Made by a program: the position numbers and the translations under genes | Assembly (NCBI GenBank): GCA_946537975.1 | Contig: CAMNGG010000226.1 | Span: 1-48,912, forward strand | Length of the DNA stretch: 48,912 nucleotides | Origin: an uncultured Treponema sp. | Lineage (GTDB): Bacteria; Spirochaetota; Spirochaetia; Treponematales; Treponemataceae | Reading direction: 5' to 3' | Part shown: positions 39,001-48,480 of the stretch, piece by piece | Layout of the letters: each line of letters starts with the position of its first letter | How positions within the stretch are numbered: position 1 is the first letter of the stretch | Notes under the pieces: generated by a model | What the model saw: only the letters and a program-made list of their open reading frames with translations | The model's database searches: none | Told to the model about the DNA's origin: nothing

Positions 39001-42000
39001 AGTATCCCAGATAAGGCTCCAGTTGACAGTATGTCCGTTATCAACATCAAAACTGTTTGTGTTCTGTAGAATTGTGAATTCATAGCCCTCATCTGCAAGA
39101 CTTCCGATTGTTGTAAAGTCTGCAGTGCCATCAGCATTTTTCCACTTACCTTGGGTCTTGTTGTAAGTTGCAACTTTTGTTGCTGTAGAAAGGCCTGTCA
39201 TTCCCGGCAGAGTAGCATAAACTTCTGTAAGCAGTTTATTATCTGTAAGGCTACCTGTTAGTTTCACCTTACCAGAAAGCTTAGGGTCATTATCGAACTC
39301 GCCGCTCGTTTCTGTATTTTCAACATTAAAGTTTGTAGAAGGCAAATCTGAAGGTAACTCTATATGACCTTCCTGATTGTATACAGAATTATCTGTTCGG
39401 CTGTTCCAGTAAACCGGATTTATCGTAACTACAGGAGCCACCTCATCACGAACAAGAAGATTTATATTTGTGATATTGATACTGAGTTTATTCGAAGCCT
39501 GCGAGGCAGTTTCTGCAAATCTTGTTTTACCTTCTGTACTGTCGGCAATTTCATAATTGATGAAGAAGTCATCGCTGTTTGCTGTTGAATTATGGATAAG
39601 CCATTCTATATCATGAGTAATTGTACCTGTCTGAGTTGAAAGGACTCCGTCAGAAATATAATCATCTGTATCTGAGAAGTTGCCGTCATCATAATTATTA
39701 TTTCCATCCATCAGCTTTGTAGCCACAGACTGCCATTCGGTAGTTTTTTTTGTCTTCCAGCGATAGTATAAATCACCGTTACCGCCTACAACTTCCGGAA
39801 CTACCTGCATAAGGCCTTTGACAGTAATATTTGAAATATTGATTGTTTCCACACCCAGTGAATAGGCTGCTGGTTTTGCGGCCATTCCTTCAGGGTAGTA
39901 ATAGCTTACTTCACCCGCACCCGCCGCTTCAGAAATTGTTTCATCCTGATTTACATCAAGACCAATTTTTACGCTTACAAGGCGAGGCTTATTATTTTCT
40001 ATTGTGGCTCCTGTTACACTGTCGTGAGAAGAGTTTCCGGCTTTATCGAAGGCAACATAATGAATATCTATATCGCCGTCTGGAATGTTCTTTGAATTTA
40101 CCCAGAGCTCCCAGGTCCAGCTTGTTGAATCATCCTTGTGAAGATTCTCCATTATCATATCGTCATCATCATAGGTAAAGTTACTGCAATAACCATAACC
40201 GTAATCTGAATCGGTAATATAGGCTGGAGAAGCGGGTTTACTTTCCTGAGAAGTATTATCTACAACATTCGCTACCGCAAAATAAACGTCTGTTGCTGAC
40301 GAAGTGTCTCCCGGCTCTCCGGAAAGGACAACTGAGCTTCCGGAAATTGAATTGATTCTATAAACTACGCCCTTAACCTTTGCAAGTCCGCCTGCGTGAA
40401 CAAAGCTTGCAGGAGCCGCAGAAAGGCTAAGAGTATCTGAAGTAATTGAGCTTGCAGAATATTTTCCCCAATAGAGATTGTCTTCTATATCTTTTTTAAT
40501 CTGACCGGCGGTCCAGCTGGCAGAATCGTCGGCTATTGGTGTGAGTCGGCTTGCACTTGCACTTCTCTTATACATAGGGTCGTAAACATAAGTTACCCCG
40601 TCAAGAGTTCTTGTAAAGTAAACCGCAACACGCTCAACACCGGTATCTCCAGAATTTCTTTCATAAGCGGCAGAACCAAGCTGATAGTAACCAAGAGAAT
40701 TCTTTACCGAAGTATTGATATTGAATACATCGGCATTTGCGGGAGCAAGCGTTGGAGCCTGATTATCATATCTGACCATAAAGGACTTGCTTGTTGAAAG
40801 AGCTCCCTGCAATTTATTTTCTTCCACGCGGATAGAAAATTCCTTACCGCCAACTCCAGTTTCTGCACCGACTTTTATTTTGAGATTATAATTATAGATT
40901 GTTTCTCCACTAGAGTTTGTTTCGGAAACTCGTCTGAACTGATAATCACCACTTGTAATTTCTGTTGTTGCGCTATCAACCGAAGCCAGCTGGGCACCTG
41001 TTCCTTCTGTACCTTCTGTTACAGTAATTGTACTGATACCGGAGCTTTCGTCTTTTATCTGACCTTCAAGCCACCATTCTCCCTTTACGCTCATTCCTTC
41101 TTTATAAGCCTGTTCTGCGGTTACACTTCCCGCAGCATTATAGCGCACAAGTTTAAGAGAAGACTGAACAAAGTACGGTGCATCCTTATCTACAGTAAAG
41201 CTTCGGCTTGCGACATTACTTTTAAGAATTGTGCTTCCGTCATCATTATCTGTTGCATAAACATTTATTTTTATAGTATTAGAGGTGCTTCCTTCTGGTA
41301 TGAGTTCATTTCTTGTATTAAGATTCTGATACCATGAACCGCCTGAAACTGGAACCATAATTCCGATGTCAGAAATGTTTGTTGCATCTGGTGCAGTAAT
41401 GCCGGCATCTGCAAGAGTCTGGTTTGTACTTATTTTTCCAAATGTATAATATGGACTGTCATCACTCTTTGTTACGGCACTTAGAATGTTGTAATCTTCA
41501 AGATCCCAGTCGCCTGAGCCATGTTCATTAATATCAATCTGAAGCCATGCAAATCTTGCTTCAATATTATCGTTGGCGGTTCCCATTACACGGATGGTTC
41601 CACCAAGAGTTGTATTATTATCCGGATAGGTGATTGTAACTGTAGGTCTGTTACCCTGAGGGTCGACTACTACCGGAGCACTCTTATAAGATATATTTCC
41701 ACAATTATCAACGGCTTTAATCCAGACGTAAAGAGTTGTAAAGTCTGTATATGTTCCCGCAATAACATCAGCTTCGCTTGTAATTCCTAAATCCCAGAGA
41801 TAATTCTTAAACAAAGGAGCATGGGTTGTTGTTGCTGAAGTGCTTCCGTCAAAGTAAACGTTATAGGTAAGGGAAGCATGTGTTTCTTCTGCCCAGGATG
41901 AATCATCTACAGCAGGCTGAGTATTTGTCGCTTTAATAGTATAGTAGATTGCGGGATTTGTAAGTTCACCTTCAATAGAACCGGTAACAACTGCTGTACT

Positions 42001-45000
42001 TGTTATAGTTGATTCCGGCGCATTGATTTTAATAACTGGAGCAGTGTTATCTACTGTGCGGCTGAAGTTCTTTTGTGTTTCAAGGCCGGACTTATCTTTA
42101 GCAGTTACGGTAAAGGTAAGGGTGTCTGAGAATGGCACTGAGGCTGGATCCGCAGAAGCATTTACCGCTGTTGCAAAATTTGTAAGAGTAATTATAAACT
42201 CGTTTTCTGTGCTTACGGAGCTTTCTACTGTACAGTCACCTTCTCCGGCCGTGATTGTATAATCTACACCGTCTTTTGTCATACTTCCGCTGAAGGAAGC
42301 TGTAACTCCAGAGGTTGCTGTATCCCCAAAAAGACCGCTTGTATCAGACGCTTCTGCCCTGATATATAAGGTGTCATAATTTCCACCAAGATGAATTGCT
42401 GGACTATTTACATCTGTATAGAAGGTTGAATTATCAACACTAATTCCGGTTATTGTGAGAAGCGGAGGATTTGTATCTAGACAAACCGGTAGCAGAGTGT
42501 TTCCTGCTGCTTTAGTAGCACCAAGCTGATTTGCAGTGTCACTCTCTGTTTCCGGTGAATCCTGAATTATTGGAGTTGCAAGAATTTCTGCATCTGAACT
42601 TGCTTCTGTGATTGCGGCTGACCTAAAGATTGTTCCTGTTGCCGCGCCGGAAGCATCAATTCCTTTATCTTTTACTTCAAACTTAAGCACATAAGAACCA
42701 TCACCTGGAAGTCTTACATTCCATGAACCGCCGGAATAGGTTGCTGAGGCTTCTGTATAGCTTGCCTCCGCTTCTGTGGCTGATGCGGCTCTTCTATAAA
42801 TCTTAAAGCCACCGGCCGCAATGCCGTCATCATCAATTACAGAACCATAAACTGTTGAAGAACCCTTTACCCAGATTTCATCACCATTTTTCTGAGTAAA
42901 GTTTACTCCTGAACCGATTGTAATAATCGGGCGGTCGCTGTTCTGGTTGATTATGAGCCTTCTTGTAACTACATCATCATCTTCTGTTTCATTTTCTGCG
43001 GCATCTTTTGCCTTAAGGGAAAGGGTTAATTCTTTACCGGCAGAGAAGGAATTATCGAGTGCTATAGTATCTATTGTAACAGACCACTGGCCGTTTGCAT
43101 AAGTAATTGTTCCCTTTCCGGAATCTGCTGCCGGTGCAGGATATTCAAATTCTTTTGTTACCGCACTATCACCGCTGCCACAAACTGCCTTCAAAGTTAT
43201 TGCTGTAACTTCGTTCGGTTCTGTTGCTTTTCCGGTAACCTTAATAATTTTGTTAACCTCAGCATCTTCCTCCGGAGTGAGGAAGCTTACTTCTGGAGGA
43301 GTATCATCTTTGTTGATTACTCCAATTGACTGAGGTGCAGAAGTATTATTTGCGGCATCTGTTGCTGTTACAAGAATTGTCTGATAACCGCTTATAGAAG
43401 CCAGAGCTGTAGCCGGAATTTCTGCATTTACAAGACGATAACCAGAAGAATCCGGCTCTCCAAGAGTAATTACAGGACTAATTTCAGTTCCGCCAAGCTT
43501 CATGGTAAAGGAATTTTCATCTTCTATTCCACTTTCTGTATCTCTAACCTTAAAGCTAACCGTCTTACTCTGTTTTCCATTTGTAAGATGTACGCTTGAA
43601 AAATCATCCGCATTTACTTCGACAAAATCTGGAGCGGTAATATCTACATTTATTGAGTAACAGTAATAAGTACTTGTATTTCCGTCTCCATCCTGTACTT
43701 CAGCATAATCTATACTTGTGTTTCCAACATTATCTTCTGCTACAATGACAAGGTAATTCTTTCCTTCTTCAAAGCCGCCGATTGTTGTTTTATAGTTTGT
43801 TGCTATACTCTTTCTGAACTTTACATAGCCCTTGTCCAGAGTATAATTATTTACAAGCTCTCCGCCACCGATTCTGTCTGTTGTATTTGTTTCATTTGCT
43901 GGAGTGCCTGTTGGAAGAATATTGTATTCTACATTGTTATTTTCTACAGAAGTCAAAGGATAAAAGACATCTGTTTTATTTGCGATTACATAATTTTTAA
44001 GAGTTTCCGGAGAGATAAAATAAAGCTTATCTGCGTTTTCACCACTTCCTTCTTGCGGCTCATTTTCTGCTGTTAGATTTTCATCAAAACAGATTTCACG
44101 CCTGAAGGTTTTGTAATAATACTTACTGATTCCAGAACCACCGGCGTTATCCGGATAGTTTCCGTGTACTACCATTGTAAAGGCATTTCCATAAGTTCCC
44201 TTTGAATACTTTCCGCCGACACCTTCTCCAATGCGGGATACAAGATCCTTCTGTGCATCATCTATTGCATGATCTGCCTTTGGAGCTGTCCGGTCAAAAA
44301 TGATATCGAGGCTTTCTGTTGCGACATTTCCGGCCTTATCTTTTATAGTAAGAGTTGCGGTAGCTCCGCTGCATGGTGCAGTTTCCACCCCGCTAAAGCT
44401 GCTCAAATCAATAGCGCTGAAATTCCACTGTCCAAGAAGGCCGTCAAAGGTTCCTGTCGCTGTTTGACTTGAATTATCCTTATTTGTTACTACAAGCTCA
44501 ACCAAATTTATTCCAACGTTGTCTGTGGAAATTCCCGAAATCTTAAAGGTCTTGTTCCGGTTGTCTACATAGTAATGCCCGTCGGCTGAATATGCATCTT
44601 TATCTTCAGCCCCTTCTCTAACTTCTATAAGTCGTAAATTGCTTACGGTTGGAGCATCATCATCAACGACAATATCAAAAATCTTAACATCGCTTGTATG
44701 CTTGCCTGTCTTATTTACTCCAGATACAACAAACCTTCCGGTTGCTGCAGGAGTAAATTCTGCCTTCCAGGATTTTATTTCTGCCTTGTTTGGAAGATTA
44801 TCAGAATCATAAGCATGATAGCTTGTATCAGCTGGAATAGATGAAGCCGCAGTGCCTGTTTCACTTGTAGAATAAGTTACTGTAACATCGGAGGTAACAT
44901 CACTATTACCAAGCTTAAAGGTCAGCCCGTCTACACCACTTTGAGAATCTTCATATTTTCCGTAAACTGTAAACTGAGCTCCACTCTTAATATAGAGCGT

Positions 45001-47337
45001 ATTTTCAAGCGTGCTTGCATTTGTACCAAACTTAAAGAATCTTGCATCAAGCTCTGGTTCGGAAGTATCTATATTAAATGTAAAGGCTTGTGGAGCAGAA
45101 AGATTTCCTGATTTATCTTTCACCTGAATATAAAGTGTATTGCCCCCAGCCGAAGTATTTTCGTCAAATTCAACACCCTTAAGGTCAAAAGTGTAGAGGT
45201 TAGGATTTTCAGGATCCGAAGTGTCTCTTGTAAATTTTGAAGTTTCTGCACAGTCCGCAAGCTCATGAAGATATGCCGGTATGCTTTCTGTGCTTCCAGG
45301 TGTCTTTACATAATAGTACAGAGTCTCCGGATTTTTTTCGGTACAGCTTCCTTTTACATTCAGATATTGTTTTCCGTAATAGGCTGTATTAATGTGTGTT
45401 ACAATATTAGTATCTGAATAAACTACAGAAAGTCCATCGTTTACAGAAGGACGTGTATCATCAATTTCAAGTGCTACTTCTTTTTCTGATGATGCCGCGC
45501 CGCCTTCAACAAACTGGTCTGTTTCTGTATTTATAGAGGCACCTTTTACCTTGTATTTAATAGAACTCTTATTTTTCGTTTTATAATTTTCAAGGGCGGC
45601 TCTGTTTTTGATTATGGATGTCGTGAATACTCCATTTACCACTGTGGATGTAAGGGTATCGCCGTTTTTTGTTGTAATTGGATTTGTTATTGGTCCAGAA
45701 ATTATGATTGGGGTATCTGTACTGTCTTTCAACAATTCATTATCTTCCCAGACGGCATAGCTTGAGGCCCCACCCTGATATAAGAGATTGATTGTAATCG
45801 AATTCTTTTCTGTAGGATTTGTAACTCCGGCTGTATTTTCATTTGAAGTTACAAAATCCTGCCGTGGATTCACTTCGAGCTCAATAAAGCTTCCGCTGGT
45901 AATAAGCTTAAAGCCGTAGATTGCATTAGAGTCTGTAACAATATTATCTTCGGTCTTAGTATTGTCGTGCCCCGCAACATAAACTCTGTAAAAGTGGTCA
46001 ACCTGCAGTCCGGAATAATTAATATTACTGATTAGAGATGCTGTCTTAAACTTATAGGAATCTCCGGAAACCGTAATTGTTACTTTATCAGAATCATGAG
46101 CATGAACTCCTGTTTCGCTGTCTGTTTTAGGCTGGACGAGCCAGATTTTACTTTCCTCTGTCAGGCTTTTAGGGCTTCCATCTGCTTCACATTCGCGTAA
46201 ATAAATTCCGATTGAATCTTCATCTATTGGATTGTTATCCAGACCCGGATTTATCTGTACTTCAAGATAGTTATTTCCGGCCGTAAGCTGATAGGCAGTT
46301 TCATCCAGAGAGCCACCAGCGGCCAGTGGTGAGCGGGCACTAACAACGAAGGTCGGGCTGTTATCCGGATTCAGCTTAAATTTTCCTATTGCCTTGCTTG
46401 CATTGGAAAGAGTTTCTTTTACATTGCTTACAGAAACCGTTCTGCCCTCGGCTCCGGAATAAGTTCCGCTTTGAATTTTATATAAGCCGGTCGCCTTATA
46501 ATCACTAATAAGGGTAGAAATTTCCTTGTAGAGATAATAAGAGGTCTGCTTGTTTCCGTTTTCGTCTATGGTTCCATCAGCAAAATATTTTTTTGCATTA
46601 TCATAGGCTTCGAGCTTGAAATATCGGGGAATCGCACCGTTGCCCTTTGTCGTGTAGCCGTAAATTGCCGAATAATCATTATCTACATTTTCTTCGAAGA
46701 CAGCGACATTTAGGTCTATTGTTGGAGGAACATTGGTCAGAGTTACCTTCTTTATAAAGGAAGCATCCGAACAATCTGGCGAAGAATAAACGCTTACATC
46801 AATTTTTTCCACAGAATTATCATCTGCTGCCTGTCCAACAATTGAAAAAATCTGTCCAAAGGTATCAAAACGGTCGTCCGCATCTGCTATTGTTGTACTC
46901 GGCTTCTGCAAAATCATTACCGGCGGAGTATTATCTATAGTAAAAGAACGGGCCATTGTGGTGGTGTGTCCGCCATTATCTTTGATGGCAACAACGGCTT
47001 CGTAGGTTCCATCGAGCAGACCGGCTTCCCGCGGATTAATCGGGATATTCCAGCTTCCCCTGGCGTTTTTATCTGATGGTGACGTAAAGGTTCCGTCAAA
47101 ATGTTTTTTATCGTTATTTTCAAGACGGGTCAAATCAACTGTAACAGAAGAAATTGAACCATCATCTGTCCAGGTACCCTGAATGGCAAAATCATCCCTA
47201 ATAACAGAGTCTGACGGCGGGTTCGTAATCTCAAGAGACGGAGCCTCTGTATCTACTGACGAACCAAGTCCTATCTCACAGGATGCAAAAAAGAAAATAG
47301 CTAGTGCTGATAAAATTAAACTTCTCTGTTTCTTCAC
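36076..47337 (-). CDS. Giant Ig-like-repeat lipoprotein 3 (about 3753 aa)
   Basis: GTG start with SD GAGGT; lipobox FASC then EIGLGSSVD; about 14 Ig-like boundaries by eye; C-terminus ...YGNGTANPILGYAIESNSGTCLETAQMK. Confidence 0.9.
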   Translation of the reverse strand: MKKQRSLILSALAIFFFASCEIGLGSSVDTEAPSLEITNPPSDSVIRDDFAIQGTWTDDGSISSVTVDLTRLENNDKKHFDGTFTSPSDKNARGSWNIPINPREAGLLDGTYEAVVAIKDNGGHTTTMARSFTIDNTPPVMILQKPSTTIADADDRFDTFGQIFSIVGQAADDNSVEKIDVSVYSSPDCSDASFIKKVTLTNVPPTIDLNVAVFEENVDNDYSAIYGYTTKGNGAIPRYFKLEAYDNAKKYFADGTIDENGNKQTSYYLYKEISTLISDYKATGLYKIQSGTYSGAEGRTVSVSNVKETLSNASKAIGKFKLNPDNSPTFVVSARSPLAAGGSLDETAYQLTAGNNYLEVQINPGLDNNPIDEDSIGIYLRECEADGSPKSLTEESKIWLVQPKTDSETGVHAHDSDKVTITVSGDSYKFKTASLISNINYSGLQVDHFYRVYVAGHDNTKTEDNIVTDSNAIYGFKLITSGSFIELEVNPRQDFVTSNENTAGVTNPTEKNSITINLLYQGGASSYAVWEDNELLKDSTDTPIIISGPITNPITTKNGDTLTSTVVNGVFTTSIIKNRAALENYKTKNKSSIKYKVKGASINTETDQFVEGGAASSEKEVALEIDDTRPSVNDGLSVVYSDTNIVTHINTAYYGKQYLNVKGSCTEKNPETLYYYVKTPGSTESIPAYLHELADCAETSKFTRDTSDPENPNLYTFDLKGVEFDENTSAGGNTLYIQVKDKSGNLSAPQAFTFNIDTSEPELDARFFKFGTNASTLENTLYIKSGAQFTVYGKYEDSQSGVDGLTFKLGNSDVTSDVTVTYSTSETGTAASSIPADTSYHAYDSDNLPNKAEIKSWKAEFTPAATGRFVVSGVNKTGKHTSDVKIFDIVVDDDAPTVSNLRLIEVREGAEDKDAYSADGHYYVDNRNKTFKISGISTDNVGINLVELVVTNKDNSSQTATGTFDGLLGQWNFSAIDLSSFSGVETAPCSGATATLTIKDKAGNVATESLDIIFDRTAPKADHAIDDAQKDLVSRIGEGVGGKYSKGTYGNAFTMVVHGNYPDNAGGSGISKYYYKTFRREICFDENLTAENEPQEGSGENADKLYFISPETLKNYVIANKTDVFYPLTSVENNNVEYNILPTGTPANETNTTDRIGGGELVNNYTLDKGYVKFRKSIATNYKTTIGGFEEGKNYLVIVAEDNVGNTSIDYAEVQDGDGNTSTYYCYSINVDITAPDFVEVNADDFSSVHLTNGKQSKTVSFKVRDTESGIEDENSFTMKLGGTEISPVITLGEPDSSGYRLVNAEIPATALASISGYQTILVTATDAANNTSAPQSIGVINKDDTPPEVSFLTPEEDAEVNKIIKVTGKATEPNEVTAITLKAVCGSGDSAVTKEFEYPAPAADSGKGTITYANGQWSVTIDTIALDNSFSAGKELTLSLKAKDAAENETEDDDVVTRRLIINQNSDRPIITIGSGVNFTQKNGDEIWVKGSSTVYGSVIDDDGIAAGGFKIYRRAASATEAEASYTEASATYSGGSWNVRLPGDGSYVLKFEVKDKGIDASGAATGTIFRSAAITEASSDAEILATPIIQDSPETESDTANQLGATKAAGNTLLPVCLDTNPPLLTITGISVDNSTFYTDVNSPAIHLGGNYDTLYIRAEASDTSGLFGDTATSGVTASFSGSMTKDGVDYTITAGEGDCTVESSVSTENEFIITLTNFATAVNASADPASVPFSDTLTFTVTAKDKSGLETQKNFSRTVDNTAPVIKINAPESTITSTAVVTGSIEGELTNPAIYYTIKATNTQPAVDDSSWAEETHASLTYNVYFDGSTSATTTHAPLFKNYLWDLGITSEADVIAGTYTDFTTLYVWIKAVDNCGNISYKSAPVVVDPQGNRPTVTITYPDNNTTLGGTIRVMGTANDNIEARFAWLQIDINEHGSGDWDLEDYNILSAVTKSDDSPYYTFGKISTNQTLADAGITAPDATNISDIGIMVPVSGGSWYQNLNTRNELIPEGSTSNTIKINVYATDNDDGSTILKSNVASRSFTVDKDAPYFVQSSLKLVRYNAAGSVTAEQAYKEGMSVKGEWWLEGQIKDESSGISTITVTEGTEGTGAQLASVDSATTEITSGDYQFRRVSETNSSGETIYNYNLKIKVGAETGVGGKEFSIRVEENKLQGALSTSKSFMVRYDNQAPTLAPANADVFNINTSVKNSLGYYQLGSAAYERNSGDTGVERVAVYFTRTLDGVTYVYDPMYKRSASASRLTPIADDSASWTAGQIKKDIEDNLYWGKYSASSITSDTLSLSAAPASFVHAGGLAKVKGVVYRINSISGSSVVLSGEPGDTSSATDVYFAVANVVDNTSQESKPASPAYITDSDYGYGYCSNFTYDDDDMIMENLHKDDSTSWTWELWVNSKNIPDGDIDIHYVAFDKAGNSSHDSVTGATIENNKPRLVSVKIGLDVNQDETISEAAGAGEVSYYYPEGMAAKPAAYSLGVETINISNITVKGLMQVVPEVVGGNGDLYYRWKTKKTTEWQSVATKLMDGNNNYDDGNFSDTDDYISDGVLSTQTGTITHDIEWLIHNSTANSDDFFINYEIADSTEGKTRFAETASQASNKLSINITNINLLVRDEVAPVVTINPVYWNSRTDNSVYNQEGHIELPSDLPSTNFNVENTETSGEFDNDPKLSGKVKLTGSLTDNKLLTEVYATLPGMTGLSTATKVATYNKTQGKWKNADGTADFTTIGSLADEGYEFTILQNTNSFDVDNGHTVNWSLIWDTAKITNAAQTDVKLQIQAYDDAQNVGQTANLSHTASYKVDVVPYITGIETSFSKNLKSSIKGAYSRTALGHYIARKGESIRINGYNLGGTVTFEKENGTCSAVYASSGITIPDDAKSGVISIVVNGVETLNNKNDNNACGAYKTATTNITEDSLYAEKNAYAYNRMPNRTSNNLLTDDLEIDIWQFDSDAAVPRSGELREPIMSINPKTGKIGLAFVSGPGDFAMAGGLGDKYDADSNKDPSKDIYSYSLWQNNYATYNNIAFAYDDLGFAHATGTGLDTNPGSGSLHAGRFSYFYNRWGRSGSDTNGNYYGERAVRLESLAVPSWYRSDADFKTEMTTNTYPVVPEWTKTTKDFEASYLNNLAGQIPTATMYKLPIKGSIPETSSLTETRFFSPSIAATVHGSGDSATTAVYLAYYDSTQGQIRFRYSQEVPKTWVKGETTSTDGKTIQSTTFEKWSVDREKNVTVDGDYNEEYLTGAEIALDANGKFSGAGTFQSHMHHALNDKDDFVDNLGYFYKSKDYQAYMEANTDHFSLIAGTDYQLNSNGQKNEADFTVEDIPDRLIDADIVDNDGKALNDTVVRYRKTKIDKDAIVIEGNDYFKFKDVNGVKHLYKNNKDKAYIVEGEGTETKLKYNFTEDNPLYGQYTYQVADLATDTKAAAIRNYGYPVFVRIKGEDGKPVDSGTCEYLIPTIETVKIPVHQKQKYPSGYNTGYTAYKYVAIDAKAGTDAAHDTVVAVWYDGTNCRYAYNDNPTSGLDNGAADGWKNNQIIFTEGGEHCTVKLDSGGGVHIAAYVDGSLRYAHLDSPGANYTEATDSVKVDSFTITGERITLDVGKDSSGNVIPYISYFNGTARLPCVAKLVVPESGTMNYKAQGTGTDDGEDMFTGNWEISLVPSSKKLTTNYYDKMNICLWKQNGTIVRGNDENFTVSKTKTSADNLSGTTNGNIYGNGTANPILGYAIESNSGTCLETAQMK

Positions 47338-47422
47338 TTATTTACCTCACATAAATGCGCATTATTAAAAAAGAAACGTTTTTAAATGGATATTCAAAAT
47401 GAATATAATTCCACAAATTCTT

Positions 47423-47450
47423 TTATCGGCAGATTTATAACAATTCTTTA
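47423..47450 (-). promoter_or_regulatory. sigma-28 (FliA)-type promoter for giant gene 3
   Basis: Minus strand TAAA-N16-GCCGATAA (perfect -10 octamer); about 85 bp upstream of the GTG start. Confidence 0.7.
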
Positions 47451-47511
47451 ATCAGGCAAAATTTGTGAGGTCGGGAAAATTATGGAAGGAAAATTAATCA
47501 ATTTAATTATA

Positions 47512-47549
47512 GATAAAAAAAGACCTGGATTTTTGAAGTCTAGGTCTTT
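47512..47549 (-). terminator. Rho-independent terminator after the 238-aa lipoprotein gene
   Basis: AAGACCTGGA...TCTAGGTCTT near-perfect stem; minus strand continues TTTTTTT. Confidence 0.7.
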
Positions 47550-47586
47550 GTTCTGCTTTTGCTGATAAAAGCTTTGGTTTAGTATT

Positions 47587-48303
47587 TTAGTATGTATAAG
47601 CCTTTTTCTTTTTATCCTGAATAGAAGCTTCGAGCTTTTCCTGATTCATTGCTTCTACAAAATCACGGATTTGTGAAGGTGACATGTAAAGCGAAACCTT
47701 AGGTGTGTAAGCATTTGAATCAGCCGAAGTTGTTTCTGTAGGAACAAAACGGATAAGAAGATATGGTTTTTTGTCTATGAATTCTGGAATTACATAGTAG
47801 GTATTTTTTTCACAGCCAATAGCAGGACTCAACAAACCAAACCAGAGAGAACAGGTTGAAGTAAAGTAAGCATTTTTTCTGCTTACCTTTACATGTGGTA
47901 CGCTTTTTTCTTCATACTGCTGAAGGAAGGTATTACATGCATCAAGTATTTTATCTCTTTCTGCCTTACGCCAGATAACCGCAATATCATTTGAACCATC
48001 ACGGAAATGGAATTCAACAGCGTTTGTTCGCGGAATAAGGCCAACCTTTGTTACTTCACGAGGCTTTACTTTTTTTCCTGATTTCTTGAGAAAAAAGAGA
48101 GAATCAAGTTCAATTGGTTCTATATTTGCGAGAAAGTTCTCTGTAGCCACAGGCTCAGAATCATTTATATAACTCGATTCATCTTCTGTGTAGTCGTAAG
48201 TGTAATCATAATCTGAGTCATCTTTCGATGCGCACGAGATAACCAAAAAAGAAATAAGTGCTGCACTAATTATAGCAGTTGATTTTTTTATTATGCGTTT
48301 CAT
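47587..48303 (-). CDS. Putative lipoprotein of unknown function
   Basis: MKRIIKKSTAIISAALISFLVISCASKDD: signal peptide with lipobox VISC; Asp/Tyr-rich linker. Confidence 0.75.
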   Translation of the reverse strand: MKRIIKKSTAIISAALISFLVISCASKDDSDYDYTYDYTEDESSYINDSEPVATENFLANIEPIELDSLFFLKKSGKKVKPREVTKVGLIPRTNAVEFHFRDGSNDIAVIWRKAERDKILDACNTFLQQYEEKSVPHVKVSRKNAYFTSTCSLWFGLLSPAIGCEKNTYYVIPEFIDKKPYLLIRFVPTETTSADSNAYTPKVSLYMSPSQIRDFVEAMNQEKLEASIQDKKKKAYTY

Positions 48304-48382
48304 ATTATGAATAACAATCTACCATAAAAAAGGTTTCATGGAAAGATAGGCCAGATTTGAAGACACAGACCTAAAATTAACC

Positions 48383-48420
48383 TTAAAAAAAAGGCACTTG
48401 CCGTGAAAAGCAAGTGCCTT
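48383..48420 (-). terminator. Rho-independent terminator after the transporter gene
   Basis: AAGGCACTTGC (48391-48401) / GCAAGTGCCTT (48410-48420), followed on the minus strand by 8 T. Confidence 0.8.
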
Positions 48421-48436
48421 GCTGATTATTACTGGC

Positions 48437-48480
48437 CCCCGAAACACTTTCGGGGTGACAGTTTACGTCGATGTGACAGT
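48437..48480. repeat. Dispersed-type hairpin with GTGACAGT tail
   Basis: CCCCGAAA-CAC-TTTCGGGG then TGACAGTTTACGTCGATGTGACAGTCTAC. Confidence 0.5.

Noticed and set aside
11608-47337. NRPS/PKS megasynthase or giant toxin (Rhs/CDI)
   Set aside because: No A/C/PCP/KS motifs, no RHS YD-repeats and no toxin or immunity pair; modules are Ig-like and N-termini are lipoprotein signals.
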